DNA of 64,000 nt, taken from assembly GCF_003075035.1 (NCBI RefSeq), contig NZ_QCZE01000002.1, positions 310,001 to 374,000 on the forward strand, given 5' to 3'. Below are positions 56,674 through 64,000 of this stretch, piece after piece. The position numbers and the translations under genes were made by a program. Numbering within the stretch: position 1 is the stretch's first letter; every line of letters starts with the position of its first letter. This DNA is from Zobellella maritima (lineage in GTDB: Bacteria; Pseudomonadota; Gammaproteobacteria; Enterobacterales; Aeromonadaceae). The notes under the pieces are model-generated. The model saw only the letters and a program-made list of their open reading frames with translations, ran no database searches and was not told where the DNA came from.

Positions 56674-56691
56674 GATACCTTGTACAATATC
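56674..56691. promoter_or_regulatory. Candidate LysR site between dctP and lysR
   Basis: GATACCTTGTACAATATC, with GATA/TATC ends and the centre TTGTACAA, fits a T-N11-A LysR box in the 140-bp divergent gap. The same gap has two copies of AATCGATTA (56663-56671, 56720-56728), the second overlapping the lysR start. Confidence 0.35.
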
Positions 56692-56727
56692 AATGGCGTA
56701 TAGTTCGATGCTTATGGGGAATCGATT

Positions 56728-57669
56728 ATGACGGTAAGATATGAAATCCGCCACCTGAAGCATTTTATTGCAGTGGCTGAAGAGTTAAATTTCCGTCGGG
56801 CAGCCGAACGCCTTAACCTTGCCCAGCCTGCATTGAGCCGTTCAGTCCAACAACTGGAAGGGGTGCTCGGATTCGAATTGTTAAACAGAACAAGTCGACA
56901 AGTGAGTCTGACCAAGCCAGGCCAGATTTTTCTACAGGGCGCATATCGGGCCTTGTCGTTACTTGAAGAAACGAATGAGCAAGCTCAAAGGGCGCTCAAG
57001 GGAGAAGCCGGAAAGTTATGTATTGGTTTTACTGATTTCGCGATTACTGGCCGTTTACCGGCGATTCTCGATGCTTTTCGCAGTGCCTATCCAGACATTA
57101 AATTGGAACTGACCCACGGCTTTACCTATCGTCAGGTCGAAGATGTGAAAGAAGGAAAGCTGGATTTCGGCTTTGTCACCAGTCCCATTGGCGAGCGGGA
57201 GCTGGACGGCATTACGGTGCAGAAGGATCGGTTGGTGGCCGTTGTTCCCAGTCAGCACCCACTGGCTGCCCGTTCTTCTATCTATCTTAAGGAACTGAGT
57301 GAGGAACCCTTCGTCATGGGACTGGCCACCGGCTGGCAGCACTTCCACCTACACGTTCAGGCGATTTGTCTTGGACGGGGCTTTCAGCCCAGGGTGATCC
57401 AGGAAGCCTATAACAGTGAGGGCATTTTCGGTTTTATTGAGGCCAATATGGGCGTGACGCTACACGTCGAATGTGTACGCAATTACTACCGAAAGGGCAC
57501 GACTATCCTGGATCTGGAGGACGTTGAAGAACAAATACTCACCGAAATGATCTGGTTGCGAGGTGACAAGACCCCGATTCAACAGCAGTTTATCCGGTTC
57601 ATTCAACAGCACTTTTCAGAGGATAAGAAGAAATCCGGACCTGACTCTTCTGATGCAGCTGTGGGTTGA
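56728..57669 (+). CDS. LysR family transcriptional regulator of the TRAP/deacylase unit
   Basis: 313 residues. HTH: AEELNFRRAAERLNLAQPALSRSVQQLE (about residues 15-45), of the BenM/CatM-like type. Effector domain: GKLCIGFTDFAITGRLPAIL, GFTYRQVEDVKEGKLDFGFV, LVAVVPSQHPLAARSSIYLK. The divergent position to dctP-dctQ-dctM and the deacylase makes it their likely activator, with the transported acid as inducer. Confidence 0.86.
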   Translation: MTVRYEIRHLKHFIAVAEELNFRRAAERLNLAQPALSRSVQQLEGVLGFELLNRTSRQVSLTKPGQIFLQGAYRALSLLEETNEQAQRALKGEAGKLCIGFTDFAITGRLPAILDAFRSAYPDIKLELTHGFTYRQVEDVKEGKLDFGFVTSPIGERELDGITVQKDRLVAVVPSQHPLAARSSIYLKELSEEPFVMGLATGWQHFHLHVQAICLGRGFQPRVIQEAYNSEGIFGFIEANMGVTLHVECVRNYYRKGTTILDLEDVEEQILTEMIWLRGDKTPIQQQFIRFIQQHFSEDKKKSGPDSSDAAVG

Positions 57670-57788
57670 ACACCGGCCAGAACCCGGCCTTTATATCCCG
57701 AATTCCGCCCCTACAATGCGGCGCTTTGTGTCGAAAAAGGAAGCAAAGTCCATGTACTCTCTCCATCTTGCCCTAAAGGAATATCAAG

Positions 57789-57902
57789 ATGGCTATGCCC
57801 CGCCCGCTGTTCTGGGGCGAAACCCGGCCAAAAGAGCAGTCCGCCGACGCGGCTCCGCGCATTCATGACTACGGCATGGGCTATCGCTGGCGTTGGCAAT
57901 GA
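57789..57902 (+). CDS. Tiny open frame with ribosome site, unknown
   Basis: 37 codons, MAMPRPLFWGETRPKEQSAD to the tail GYRWRWQ, with AAAGGA 11 nt upstream of the ATG. The end is rich in aromatic and arginine residues. It overlaps the next frame by ATGA. No family recognised. It may be a real small gene or a chance frame in decaying DNA; the region 57670-58160 has no other gene. Confidence 0.3.
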   Translation: MAMPRPLFWGETRPKEQSADAAPRIHDYGMGYRWRWQ

Positions 57903-58054
57903 CCCTTAACAGCCTGTATTTACTGCCGGAATGGCAGGGCTATGGGATGGGCTCGGCGGTGAACTGGGTGGTTAGTGAGCTGATCTGCCGGGTGCTGAGC
58001 CCACCCCTCAAACAGGCTCTGCCGAGTGATCTGGTCGCGCCGCCGGCGATGTAG
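57899..58054 (+). pseudogene. Probable GNAT acetyltransferase fragment
   Basis: 51 codons beginning MTLNSLYLLPEWQGYGMGSA. The part LYLLPEWQGYGMGSAV resembles the acetyl-CoA loop of GNAT enzymes (V-x-P-x-x-R/Q-G-x-G-I-G), but nothing before or after it continues the fold. It is best read as a relic of a larger gene. Confidence 0.45.
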
Positions 58055-58160
58055 TTTGATGCCACCTATACCAGCAGCCGGTCAGCGCCTGGACCGGCAG
58101 ATAACCAGCGGCTGGCGGCCCTGGCTCGGCGAGAAGCCCGCTATCGCCGGCAAGCGGCAC

Positions 58161-58676
58161 TCAGTCTGCCGAGCGATGCAGACACAGCTCGGCAATTTGC
58201 TGCGCCTTGGCCATGCTGATGCCCTGTTTGAAGTCATGCACCAGTTCATGGTCTGCCTCGTGTAGGGTGAGGCTGGGCCTGTGAACCCTGTCGAGGGGAT
58301 ACACGCTGGCCGCCAGCGCATAGGTGTCCGGATACCAGGGCAGATAATTACAGAGCCAGCCAAAATAGGTACTGTTAATGTCCGGTTCATCATAGTGGGC
58401 CAGATAGTGCCGATAGCTCTGCCTGCTCAGTGATACCCAGATCCCCCATATAAAGGGATCGGTCACGCCATGAATGGGGATATCCAGTACTGCCCGGGCA
58501 AAGTAGTGCTCGCCGTCCCCATCCTGGTAATGGCACAGGTCGCTGTCCAGCCGGCCCCGGGCCTGGATTTCCGCCGGCTGCTCCAGCCAGGGGGCGGGCG
58601 CCAGAAATGCAAAGCTGGGCGAGCCCTGATGCCGTTTTCCGCAACAGGTGCATGTAAAACAGAAGGTTTCCGACAT
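58161..58676 (-). CDS. DUF2199 family protein
   Basis: 171 residues. The N-terminal cysteine set FCFTCTCCGKRHQGSPSFAF, then SDLCHYQDGDGEHYFARAVL, DPFIWGIWVSLSRQSYRHYL and LPWYPDTYALAASVYPLDRV are the DUF2199 blocks. The cysteines may bind a metal. Function unknown. Start at ATG 58676 with AAGGAGAGGGAG just upstream. Confidence 0.82.
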   Translation of the reverse strand: MSETFCFTCTCCGKRHQGSPSFAFLAPAPWLEQPAEIQARGRLDSDLCHYQDGDGEHYFARAVLDIPIHGVTDPFIWGIWVSLSRQSYRHYLAHYDEPDINSTYFGWLCNYLPWYPDTYALAASVYPLDRVHRPSLTLHEADHELVHDFKQGISMAKAQQIAELCLHRSAD

Positions 58677-58812
58677 CTCCCTCTCCTTCATTTATCAACA
58701 GGGCCGTGACTGAAGCGCCTTGCTCCCCCGTGTTCAACGGCGAACCGCTCCTGAGCGATGGGGGACTGCTATCCTTAACCGATGGCATTAATCATAGAAG
58801 GTGAGACTCAAT

Positions 58813-59079
58813 ATGCACTTTATGATTGTCTGGAGGTTCAGGCCCGAGCACACCCAAAGTGCCATCGCCCGTTTCAATGATACCGGCGGTGCGCCGCCCC
58901 CAGGGGTCACCATGCTGGCCAGATGGCACGATGTGGCCGGTTCGCGGGGTTTTGCCATTGCCGAAAGCGATGATGTTGTGGCGGTATCTAAATGGTGTCA
59001 CGACTGGACCGATTTATTGTCTTTTGAAGTGATTCCGGTGCTGGATGATCAACAGCTTACACAGGTGATCGGAGGCTGA
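58813..59079 (+). CDS. DUF3303 family small protein
   Basis: 88 residues beginning MHFMIVWRFRPEHTQSAIAR, then GVTMLARWHDVAGSRGFAIA and VSKWCHDWTDLLSFEVIPVL. This is the ferredoxin-like (dimeric alpha+beta barrel) pattern of DUF3303. No known reaction. The ATG at 58813 has GAAGGTGAG upstream; the GTG four codons before was not used. Confidence 0.78.
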   Translation: MHFMIVWRFRPEHTQSAIARFNDTGGAPPPGVTMLARWHDVAGSRGFAIAESDDVVAVSKWCHDWTDLLSFEVIPVLDDQQLTQVIGG

Positions 59080-59179
59080 ACCGGCGGGCAGGAAAACCGG
59101 AGGGGCGGCCCGTAATACGGCACCACAAGGGCCCGAGCGACACAGCAACAGGGTCGGAGAATGGAGAGCGATGGCCGGC

Positions 59180-59524
59180 TTATCGGTGTGGCGGGGCCAG
59201 CCCCCGGTTGATGATGTCAATCAAGCGCCGCTCATTGGCAAAGGCGGCGAACGCCATCACAATCGTTAACGCCACGAATACCAGGAAGGTCAGGGTCACT
59301 ACCGGCAACAAGGCGGCCATCAGTGGTATGGTGGTGTCGGACAGGGCCCCCGACTGTAGGTCGGCCGTTACTGCCCAAGGGTTGATCAGGTGGGGAACCG
59401 ACCACCACAGCCAGGCTGCGAATGCGATAACGAGCAGCAGCAGGACGCCGCCGACCCAGGGCCAGTGGCTGGTGAGTGCCGCGCGCCGGGCGACGAACAG
59501 CGATTCTTCCGGAGACAGTTTCAT
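59180..59524 (-). CDS. Small membrane protein of unknown function
   Basis: 114 residues with two clear membrane segments (VGGVLLLLVIAFAAWLWW and LLPVVTLTFLVFVALTIVMA) joined by about 45 residues that carry the conserved-looking HLINPWAVTADLQSG. No family recognised. Its second ATG has AGGGAG at 6 nt. The upstream Rof gene is 42 bp before it on the same strand. Confidence 0.65.
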   Translation of the reverse strand: MKLSPEESLFVARRAALTSHWPWVGGVLLLLVIAFAAWLWWSVPHLINPWAVTADLQSGALSDTTIPLMAALLPVVTLTFLVFVALTIVMAFAAFANERRLIDIINRGLAPPHR

Positions 59525-59565
59525 CATCTACTCCCTTGCCTGAACCGTACGGACAAGCCGGCGGC

Positions 59566-59811
59566 TTAGTCGAAATCCACCGCCCTGAAGTGCGGGTTGT
59601 CGGTGCCCGCTTCCATCCTTGCCACCGACGCCAGGACCACCAGGCGTTCCGCATCGTCGACCCTGAGCTTGATACATTCTTCCCGATTGTCATTACGCTG
59701 GGTATCGAGGGCGATACCGGCTATTTCGGCGCCGGAAGTCAGGGTTAATGTGATCGGATACTTATACAGGCAGGCAATCTCGATATAGTCATGCTGCTCG
59801 CAGCTCATCAT
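59566..59811 (-). CDS. rof: Rho-binding antiterminator (Rof/YaeO family)
   Basis: 81 residues. SCEQHDYIEIACLYKYPITL followed by LTSGAEIAGIALDTQRNDNR and the final beta strands is the Sm-like fold of Rof, including the acidic N-terminal strand (YIEIAC) that meets Rho. Rof inhibits Rho-dependent termination, and is best known as an E. coli protein of similar size. GAGGAG precedes the ATG at 59811 by 8 nt. Confidence 0.82.
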   Translation of the reverse strand: MMSCEQHDYIEIACLYKYPITLTLTSGAEIAGIALDTQRNDNREECIKLRVDDAERLVVLASVARMEAGTDNPHFRAVDFD

Positions 59812-59868
59812 GATACGACTCCTCACTACTGAATGATTACCTTATAGCAGGGGGAGCGATAATGTCAT

Positions 59869-59894
59869 AAAAAAGCCCCGGGCCATGCCGGGGC
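59869..59894 (-). terminator. Rho-independent terminator after ridA
   Basis: On the minus strand a 7-bp GC stem (GCCCCGG / CCGGGGC) ends in a run of six T residues. It closes the RidA-dehydrogenase transcript. Confidence 0.88.
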
Positions 59895-59915
59895 AGACAG
59901 GATGACGGGCCGACA

Positions 59916-60272
59916 TCAGCTCTCGGGAATGGCGGCGATCACCGAGATTTCCACCAGCAGTTCGGGGCTGGCCATGGCGGCTTCCACACAGGCCCGGGCC
60001 GGGGCGTGACCGGCGGGCACCCAGGCGTCCCATACCTGGTTCATTTCGGCAAACAGGCTCATGTCCTTCACATAGATGGTGGCGCTTAGCAGATGCCGGC
60101 GGTCGCAACCGACCTCGGCGAGCAGGGCGTCGACCTTGGCCAGCATGGTGCGGGTCTGTTCGGCCATGCCCTGGCTGCGATCTTCGGCGACCTGGCCGCA
60201 GAGGTAGACGGTGTTGTTGTGAACCACGATACGGCTCATGCGCTCGCTGGTGTGATGGCGTACTAGGGTCAT
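59916..60272 (-). CDS. RidA family (YjgF/UK114) protein
   Basis: 118 residues. [40 protein letters not shown], and [20 protein letters not shown] (with the Arg in PARACV and the Glu in LLVEI) are the active-site blocks of the RidA subfamily. It hydrolyses reactive enamines and imines made by flavin or PLP enzymes. It is the last gene of the flavin dehydrogenase operon, where it would clean up the imine product. AGGAGACATC precedes the ATG. Confidence 0.88.
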   Translation of the reverse strand: MTLVRHHTSERMSRIVVHNNTVYLCGQVAEDRSQGMAEQTRTMLAKVDALLAEVGCDRRHLLSATIYVKDMSLFAEMNQVWDAWVPAGHAPARACVEAAMASPELLVEISVIAAIPES

Positions 60273-60324
60273 GATGTCTCCTGATGAGTATTGAGGCCGC
60301 CATCCCAGGACGGCGGTCGATAGG

Positions 60325-61716
60325 TTATTGGTGGTCGCTGTTGTCCAGTGAGGTCAGCTCCTTCAGGAGCAGCGGCTTGATCGGCGAACGGATGCGGTAA
60401 TAGCCGACCTCGGCCGGGCTGGTCTGGCGGGTATCGGCAATGATTTGCGCCACCGTCAGGCCGCACATGCGGCCCTGGCAGGGACCCATGCCGACCCGGC
60501 TGAAGGCCTTGGTCTGGTTGGGCCCGGTGCATCCCATGCGGGCGTAGCGGCGGATGTCACCGGCGGTCACTTCTTCGCAGCGACACACAAGGGTGTCGTC
60601 GGCAGGCGTCAGAAACTCCCCGGCGGGTTGATAGAGTACATCCAGGAAGGGGCGGATCGCCATGATCGGGGCCAGCGCCCGCCGCACCGGCGCGGCCTGC
60701 CGATCACGTTCGCCGGGAGCCATGCGACCCAGCTGGCAGCTGATTTGCCAGGCCGCCAGTCGGCCGGCCTGTTCGGCGGCCACGGCACCGCCAATACCGG
60801 CGCCGTCGCCGGCGATGAAGATACCTTCGATGTCGGTTTCGCCCCAGCTGTCGGTACCGGGGCGCCAGCACAGCTGCTGTTCGTCCCATCTGTGGTTGAT
60901 GCCGATGGCTCGGCTCAGCTGTACATTAGGTACCACGCCCTGGTGTACCAGCAGGCTGGTGGCGGCCAGGGACTGTTCCCTGCCCTTGTGGGTGAAGCGT
61001 ACCCGGGCCAGCTTACCGTCGTCGGCCTCGGCCTTCAGCCCGCTCACCCGACTCAGGCAGGGCACGTCGGAGCGCTTCAGTTGTGCCAGATAGCCGAGGC
61101 CCTTGAGCAGCATCTTCCAGCCGCGCAGCGCGCCGCCGAGATGTCGGCTGGCCTTGAGGTAGTTGTCGCGCGGTGTGGTATCGAGCACGGCGGCGATCTC
61201 GACGCCGGCTCTGTGCAGCTGCAGGGCAATCAGCAGCAACAGGGGGCCGCTGCCGGCCAGCACCAGGGGCGTCGGCGGTGTCAGGCCGCTGGTCTTGAGC
61301 ATGATCTGGGCGGCGCCACAGCTCATCACCCCGGGCAGTTGCCAGCCGGGGAAGGGCACGGGTCTTTCCTGGGCACCGGTGGCCAGCAGTATCCTGCGTG
61401 CCTGCAGGGTGCGTGCCCGGCCTCCCGCAGAAAAACGTACTTCCCGCTCTTGGGTGATTTCCCACACGGTCGCCGACGGTATGTAGTCGACCCGGGCGGC
61501 CTTGAACGGCGCCAACAGGCTGCGTCCGTGGTAATAGTCTGCGCCCAGGATGCCTTCGTCCCGGGGGGCCGGCGCCGAGATGGCCCTGTATATCTGGCCG
61601 CCGGGGGCGGCCTGCTCGTCCAGGAGGGCGACCGTCAGTCCCTGTTCGGTGGCGGCGCCGGCGGCGGCCATGCCCGCCGGGCCGGCGCCGACGATCACCA
61701 GATCATACTGCTTCAT
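60325..61716 (-). CDS. FAD/2Fe-2S subunit of an HcnB / D-hydroxyproline dehydrogenase-type enzyme
   Basis: 463 residues. FAD fold: [20 protein letters not shown] and the pyridine-type dinucleotide fold [41 protein letters not shown]-terminal BFD-like 2Fe-2S domain: [20 protein letters not shown] and [12 protein letters not shown], with four cysteines. HcnB-type subunits work with a DadA-like subunit and a small 2Fe-2S protein, exactly the neighbours here. It starts with an ATG at 61716 (AGGGAG at 6 nt) and overlaps the 2Fe-2S gene. Family members act on glycine, octopine or nopaline, or D-hydroxyproline; which one cannot be told. Confidence 0.84.
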   Translation of the reverse strand: MKQYDLVIVGAGPAGMAAAGAATEQGLTVALLDEQAAPGGQIYRAISAPAPRDEGILGADYYHGRSLLAPFKAARVDYIPSATVWEITQEREVRFSAGGRARTLQARRILLATGAQERPVPFPGWQLPGVMSCGAAQIMLKTSGLTPPTPLVLAGSGPLLLLIALQLHRAGVEIAAVLDTTPRDNYLKASRHLGGALRGWKMLLKGLGYLAQLKRSDVPCLSRVSGLKAEADDGKLARVRFTHKGREQSLAATSLLVHQGVVPNVQLSRAIGINHRWDEQQLCWRPGTDSWGETDIEGIFIAGDGAGIGGAVAAEQAGRLAAWQISCQLGRMAPGERDRQAAPVRRALAPIMAIRPFLDVLYQPAGEFLTPADDTLVCRCEEVTAGDIRRYARMGCTGPNQTKAFSRVGMGPCQGRMCGLTVAQIIADTRQTSPAEVGYYRIRSPIKPLLLKELTSLDNSDHQ

Positions 61717-62035
61717 GGACATCTCCCTGCGCGAGTTCGCGGGCGCCCAGTTGGCGGCGCACCTTCATGCCTTCCGTTACCTGTACCATGCAGCCCTGCA
61801 CGTTGGGCAGGCCGTCGATCTCCACCAGGCATTCGAAACAGATGCCCATCATGCAGTAGGGGGCGCGGGGGCTGCCGGACACCGGGGTGGTTCGCGACGG
61901 AGTACAGCCGGCCGCGAGCATGGCGGCGGCCACCGAATCGCCCTCGCGGGCGCTGAAGGGCCGGCCGTCAATCTCGATATTGACGGTGGCGGTGATCGTG
62001 GTGTCCAGGCGGTTAAAGGGGGAATCGGTTTGCAC
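61703..62035 (-). CDS. 2Fe-2S ferredoxin-like small subunit (HcnA type)
   Basis: 110 residues from a GTG start (VQTDSPFNRLDTTITATVNI) with GGAGG at 7 nt; the longer frame is inside the neighbouring gene. The half RPFSAREGDSVAAAMLAAGC and PRAPYCMMGICFECLVEIDG supply a 2Fe-2S cysteine set (the spaced C, C, C and the later C in VQGCMVQV). It is the electron-carrying small subunit of the trimeric dehydrogenase and overlaps both neighbours. Confidence 0.85.
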   Translation of the reverse strand: MQTDSPFNRLDTTITATVNIEIDGRPFSAREGDSVAAAMLAAGCTPSRTTPVSGSPRAPYCMMGICFECLVEIDGLPNVQGCMVQVTEGMKVRRQLGARELAQGDVHEAV

Positions 62036-63140
62036 TGAATGCCTCCAGGGAAATCTCTGTGTCTTTGCCAAGCAGCCAGTCGACCAGGGGGCCGGTATGC
62101 ACGGCACCCAGGGTCACGCCGCTGTGGCAGGTCACCACATAGGCCCCCGGATACTGTGCCGACTGCTGATAGATGGGATAGCCGTCCGGGGTCATTACCC
62201 GCAGGGCACCCCAGGCACGGATCAACCGCACCTTTTCCAATATCGGATACATGCGGATGGCGCGGGCGGCAATCTTGCCGATCTCCTCGGCGGTGGTGCC
62301 GGTATCCAGGCCCACATCCTCCTTGGAGTCCCCCAGCTGTACCGTGCCTTCGCCGGTCTGGCGTACATGGCCGGTGGGATAGCTGATAAAGGGTTTGAGT
62401 CGCTCGGTGATCAGTACCTGGCCACGGTTGGGCTCAACCGGTGCATGCAGGCCCAGCTGGGGAGCCAGCGCCTTGTTGCCCAGCCCGGCGGCCAGTACTA
62501 CCTTGGCGGCGCGCAGGCGGGTACCGTTCAGTTGTACCTCGAAGCCGGCACCTGGTTGAGGCAGGATGCGCGTTACCGGCTGGTCGTTGATAAGGTTTCC
62601 ACCGTGCAGTTCAAAGGCCTGATGCAGGGCCCGGAACAGCAGCAGCGGGTTGAGGTGGCCATCCATGGGTGACCAGGTGGCCCCGGCAATGTCGGGTCCC
62701 AGCGCCGGCTCCTTTTCCCGAGCCTGGCCGGCGTTCAGCACTTCGAAGGGATAGTCGCCGTCGGCGTCCTGTTGCATCCGGGTCAGCATCTCGGCCCGCT
62801 GTTGCAGGGTGTCCTGCTCCAGGCAAACATAGAGGCCGCCCTGTTGGCGCAGCTCGATATCGATGCCGGTATCCTGTTGCAGACTGGCGGCCAGCGCCGG
62901 CCAGAGCCGGGCCGACAGCCGGGAAAGCCGGGCGTAATCGGGGCAGGTGTCGCCCTTGCCCTGCACCCAGACCAGGCCGAAGTTGCCACGCGAGGCCCGC
63001 AGCGCCTGATCGCCTTCGTCAAAGACGGTGACCGTTTTGCCCCGGCGCAGCAGGCCGTAGGCCAGGGACATGCCCACCAGGCCGCCGCCGATAATGGCCA
63101 CATCGACCTCACCGGGGGTGTCATGGTTGCGAACCGACAT
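62013..63140 (-). CDS. DadA/HcnC-like FAD amino-acid dehydrogenase subunit
   Basis: 375 residues from the ATG at 63140 (AAGGAG 6 nt upstream; 63143 is also possible). FAD: VAIIGGGLVGMSLAYGLLRR and DEGDQALRASRGNFGLVW; substrate side: YPTGHVRQTGEGTVQLGDSK; end: RAWGALRVMTPDGYPIYQQS and VTCHSGVTLGAVHTGPLVDW. The DadA/ThiO fold oxidises the C-N bond of an amino acid to an imine. With the other two subunits it makes an HcnABC / D-hydroxyproline dehydrogenase-like trimer. The three genes overlap, so they are one operon. Confidence 0.87.
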   Translation of the reverse strand: MSVRNHDTPGEVDVAIIGGGLVGMSLAYGLLRRGKTVTVFDEGDQALRASRGNFGLVWVQGKGDTCPDYARLSRLSARLWPALAASLQQDTGIDIELRQQGGLYVCLEQDTLQQRAEMLTRMQQDADGDYPFEVLNAGQAREKEPALGPDIAGATWSPMDGHLNPLLLFRALHQAFELHGGNLINDQPVTRILPQPGAGFEVQLNGTRLRAAKVVLAAGLGNKALAPQLGLHAPVEPNRGQVLITERLKPFISYPTGHVRQTGEGTVQLGDSKEDVGLDTGTTAEEIGKIAARAIRMYPILEKVRLIRAWGALRVMTPDGYPIYQQSAQYPGAYVVTCHSGVTLGAVHTGPLVDWLLGKDTEISLEAFSANRFPL

Positions 63141-63189
63141 CATGTTCTCCTTTGGCAAATTGGAGTAAATCACCTTTCCCGAACGGGTT

Positions 63190-63374
63190 ACAGCAGTCAG
63201 GATCGAATGCAGACTCGCCGTGCTCTAAAGCCATCTTCGCTTGGTCGCGGCTGCGAATATTCACTGGATATTCGGTCCGCAACCAGGCTCGATACAGGCA
63301 GCGAGCTGCCCCTTGGGGGCTCCACCACGCCATCCCTGGCGCAGAGGGTCTGCTTATCGGCTCCTGACTCCTGT
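63190..63374. repeat. Dispersed structured intergenic repeat, copy D (long form)
   Basis: About 185 bp. Ends pair imperfectly (ACAGCAGTCAGG / CCTGACTCCTGT). The core CTTGGGGGCTCCACCACG and GCAGAGGGTCTGCTTATC matches copies A-C. An inserted middle holds a strong 7-bp palindrome (CGAATAT-TCACTGG-ATATTCG) nested in GCGG/CCGC, unlike the other copies. It lies between the TRAP protein gene and the FAD subunit gene. Confidence 0.82.
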
Positions 63375-63414
63375 CTAACCGCAAGAAAGTGTAAGCGAGT
63401 AAGTTGAAGTGGAT

Positions 63415-64000
63415 TTACTTGAACTGGGCCAGTACCTGCTCGGCCCAGTCCTGGCCGATATCCTTCATGATTTCGGGCCAGATTTGCTCACGGGCCACCT
63501 CGGCATAGGCATCGATGTTCGTATCGGTAACTGTCACTATGGTGGCGCCGGCATCGGCCAGGCGTTGCTCATAGGCGGCTTGATCGGCCTGGGCGGATTC
63601 CCAGCGGCGTTGTTCGAAGGCTTGGGCGGCCTGCTCCAGAGCGGCGCGCTCATCTTCATCCAGATCTGCATAGCGCTCGGCATTGATCTGCAGGAACCAC
63701 ACCTCGAAGTGGGTGTTGAGCGGCACATAAGATTTGGTCACGTCGCGGAACGAGGCGAAGTAGCCCTCGGCGCCTGAGCCCATGACACCGTCCACCACCC
63801 CGGTCTGGACCGCGGTGAAGGCTTCGGAGAAGGGCAGGGGTGAGCCGATGAAGCCGGTGTTGTCGGCCAGCATCTGGAACGACTTCATCGGCGGCACCCG
63901 CAGCTTGACGCCCTTGTCATGGCCCGGGTCGGCAACCTGGTCTACGTCCCGGTTAAGGGCGATGCCGCCAAAGTAGACCGGCCAGGCGGCCAGCACCTTG
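63415..64000 (-). CDS. TRAP transporter substrate-binding protein, cut by window edge
   Basis: The C-terminal about 195 residues of a DctP-type protein. LRVPPMKSFQMLADNTGFIG, LPFSEAFTAVQTGVVDGVMG (equivalent of the family's conserved A-L-Q-T-G-x-V-D-G) and FRDVTKSYVPLNTHFEVWFL are DctP blocks. The N-terminus and any DctQM genes are outside the window. Position ahead of the flavin dehydrogenase operon on the same strand suggests that it supplies that enzyme's substrate. Confidence 0.83.
   Translation of the reverse strand, partial: KVLAAWPVYFGGIALNRDVDQVADPGHDKGVKLRVPPMKSFQMLADNTGFIGSPLPFSEAFTAVQTGVVDGVMGSGAEGYFASFRDVTKSYVPLNTHFEVWFLQINAERYADLDEDERAALEQAAQAFEQRRWESAQADQAAYEQRLADAGATIVTVTDTNIDAYAEVAREQIWPEIMKDIGQDWAEQVLAQFK

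Noticed and set aside
60325-63140. Calling the trimeric dehydrogenase a hydrogen cyanide synthase
   Set aside because: Subunit types match, but RidA and a TRAP protein are not part of hcn operons, and the family also includes opine and hydroxyproline enzymes.

Overview
The window is a chromosomal segment of a gamma-proteobacterium. The gene order nfuA-gntX/bioH, tex-greB and yjfI-J-K-L-M-C is that of E. coli relatives. The mostly high-GC coding style and the many transporters for betaines, other quaternary amines and dicarboxylate-type substrates (BCCT, Opu/Pro-type ABC, two TRAP systems) suggest a marine or halotolerant member such as the Oceanimonas/Oceanisphaera/Zobellella group. The genus is an inference from gene content only. 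No rRNA, tRNA, CRISPR array, prophage or complete insertion sequence was seen.

Layout. 0-8.7 kb: nfuA (cut by the edge), gntX, bioH, a flavin reductase, then an unusual two-gene unit in which a phosphoacceptor receiver domain is fused to a complete glutamate dehydrogenase and is followed 12 nt later by a soluble hybrid histidine kinase (PAS, two PAS_7-like, HisKA, HATPase, REC, REC, Hpt); a YebC/YeeN-type protein follows. 8.8-12.7 kb: a ureidoglycine aminohydrolase (allE) between two LysR regulators, plus a LysE-type exporter and a decayed second copy. 12.7-18.6 kb: VOC protein, tandem universal stress protein, a small exported protein, a beta-CASP ribonuclease, a PRPP-synthetase homologue and an archaeal-type thymidine/AMP phosphorylase, which together look like an RNA or nucleotide salvage module. 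18.7-24.1 kb: the yjfIJKLMC envelope/PspA operon with a sigma-E-like promoter, and an ADP-ribosylglycohydrolase. 24.3-32.2 kb: ordinary genes (EEP nuclease-fold protein, glycosyltransferase, rsuA, BCCT carrier, MFS, NTF2-like, GNAT, DUF1285).

32.6-45.9 kb is a coherent one-carbon and electron-transfer module. A LacI regulator precedes a strong operator/promoter, a dimethylglycine/sarcosine dehydrogenase-type flavoenzyme with a GcvT half, and a betaine-type ABC binding protein. EtfB, EtfA, PurU, FolD, ETF-quinone oxidoreductase and then the ABC ATPase and permease complete it. The inferred flow is methylamine uptake, oxidative demethylation onto tetrahydrofolate, electrons through ETF to quinone, and C1 released as formate through FolD and PurU. 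46.4-51.5 kb: tex, greB, then a divergent ZigA-like GTPase / DUF1826 pair around a near-consensus Zur box. 51.9-57.7 kb: an N-acyl-D-amino-acid deacylase, a complete TRAP transporter and a divergent LysR. 57.7-59.9 kb: small accessory genes including a Rof homologue. 59.9-64 kb: RidA, a three-subunit flavin/2Fe-2S amino-acid dehydrogenase of the HcnABC / opine oxidase / D-hydroxyproline dehydrogenase type, and a TRAP binding protein cut by the edge.

Four copies of one intergenic repeat (about 20.99, 46.21, 48.82 and 63.19 kb) have complementary ends whose sequence differs between copies although the pairing is kept, suggesting selection for a folded structure.
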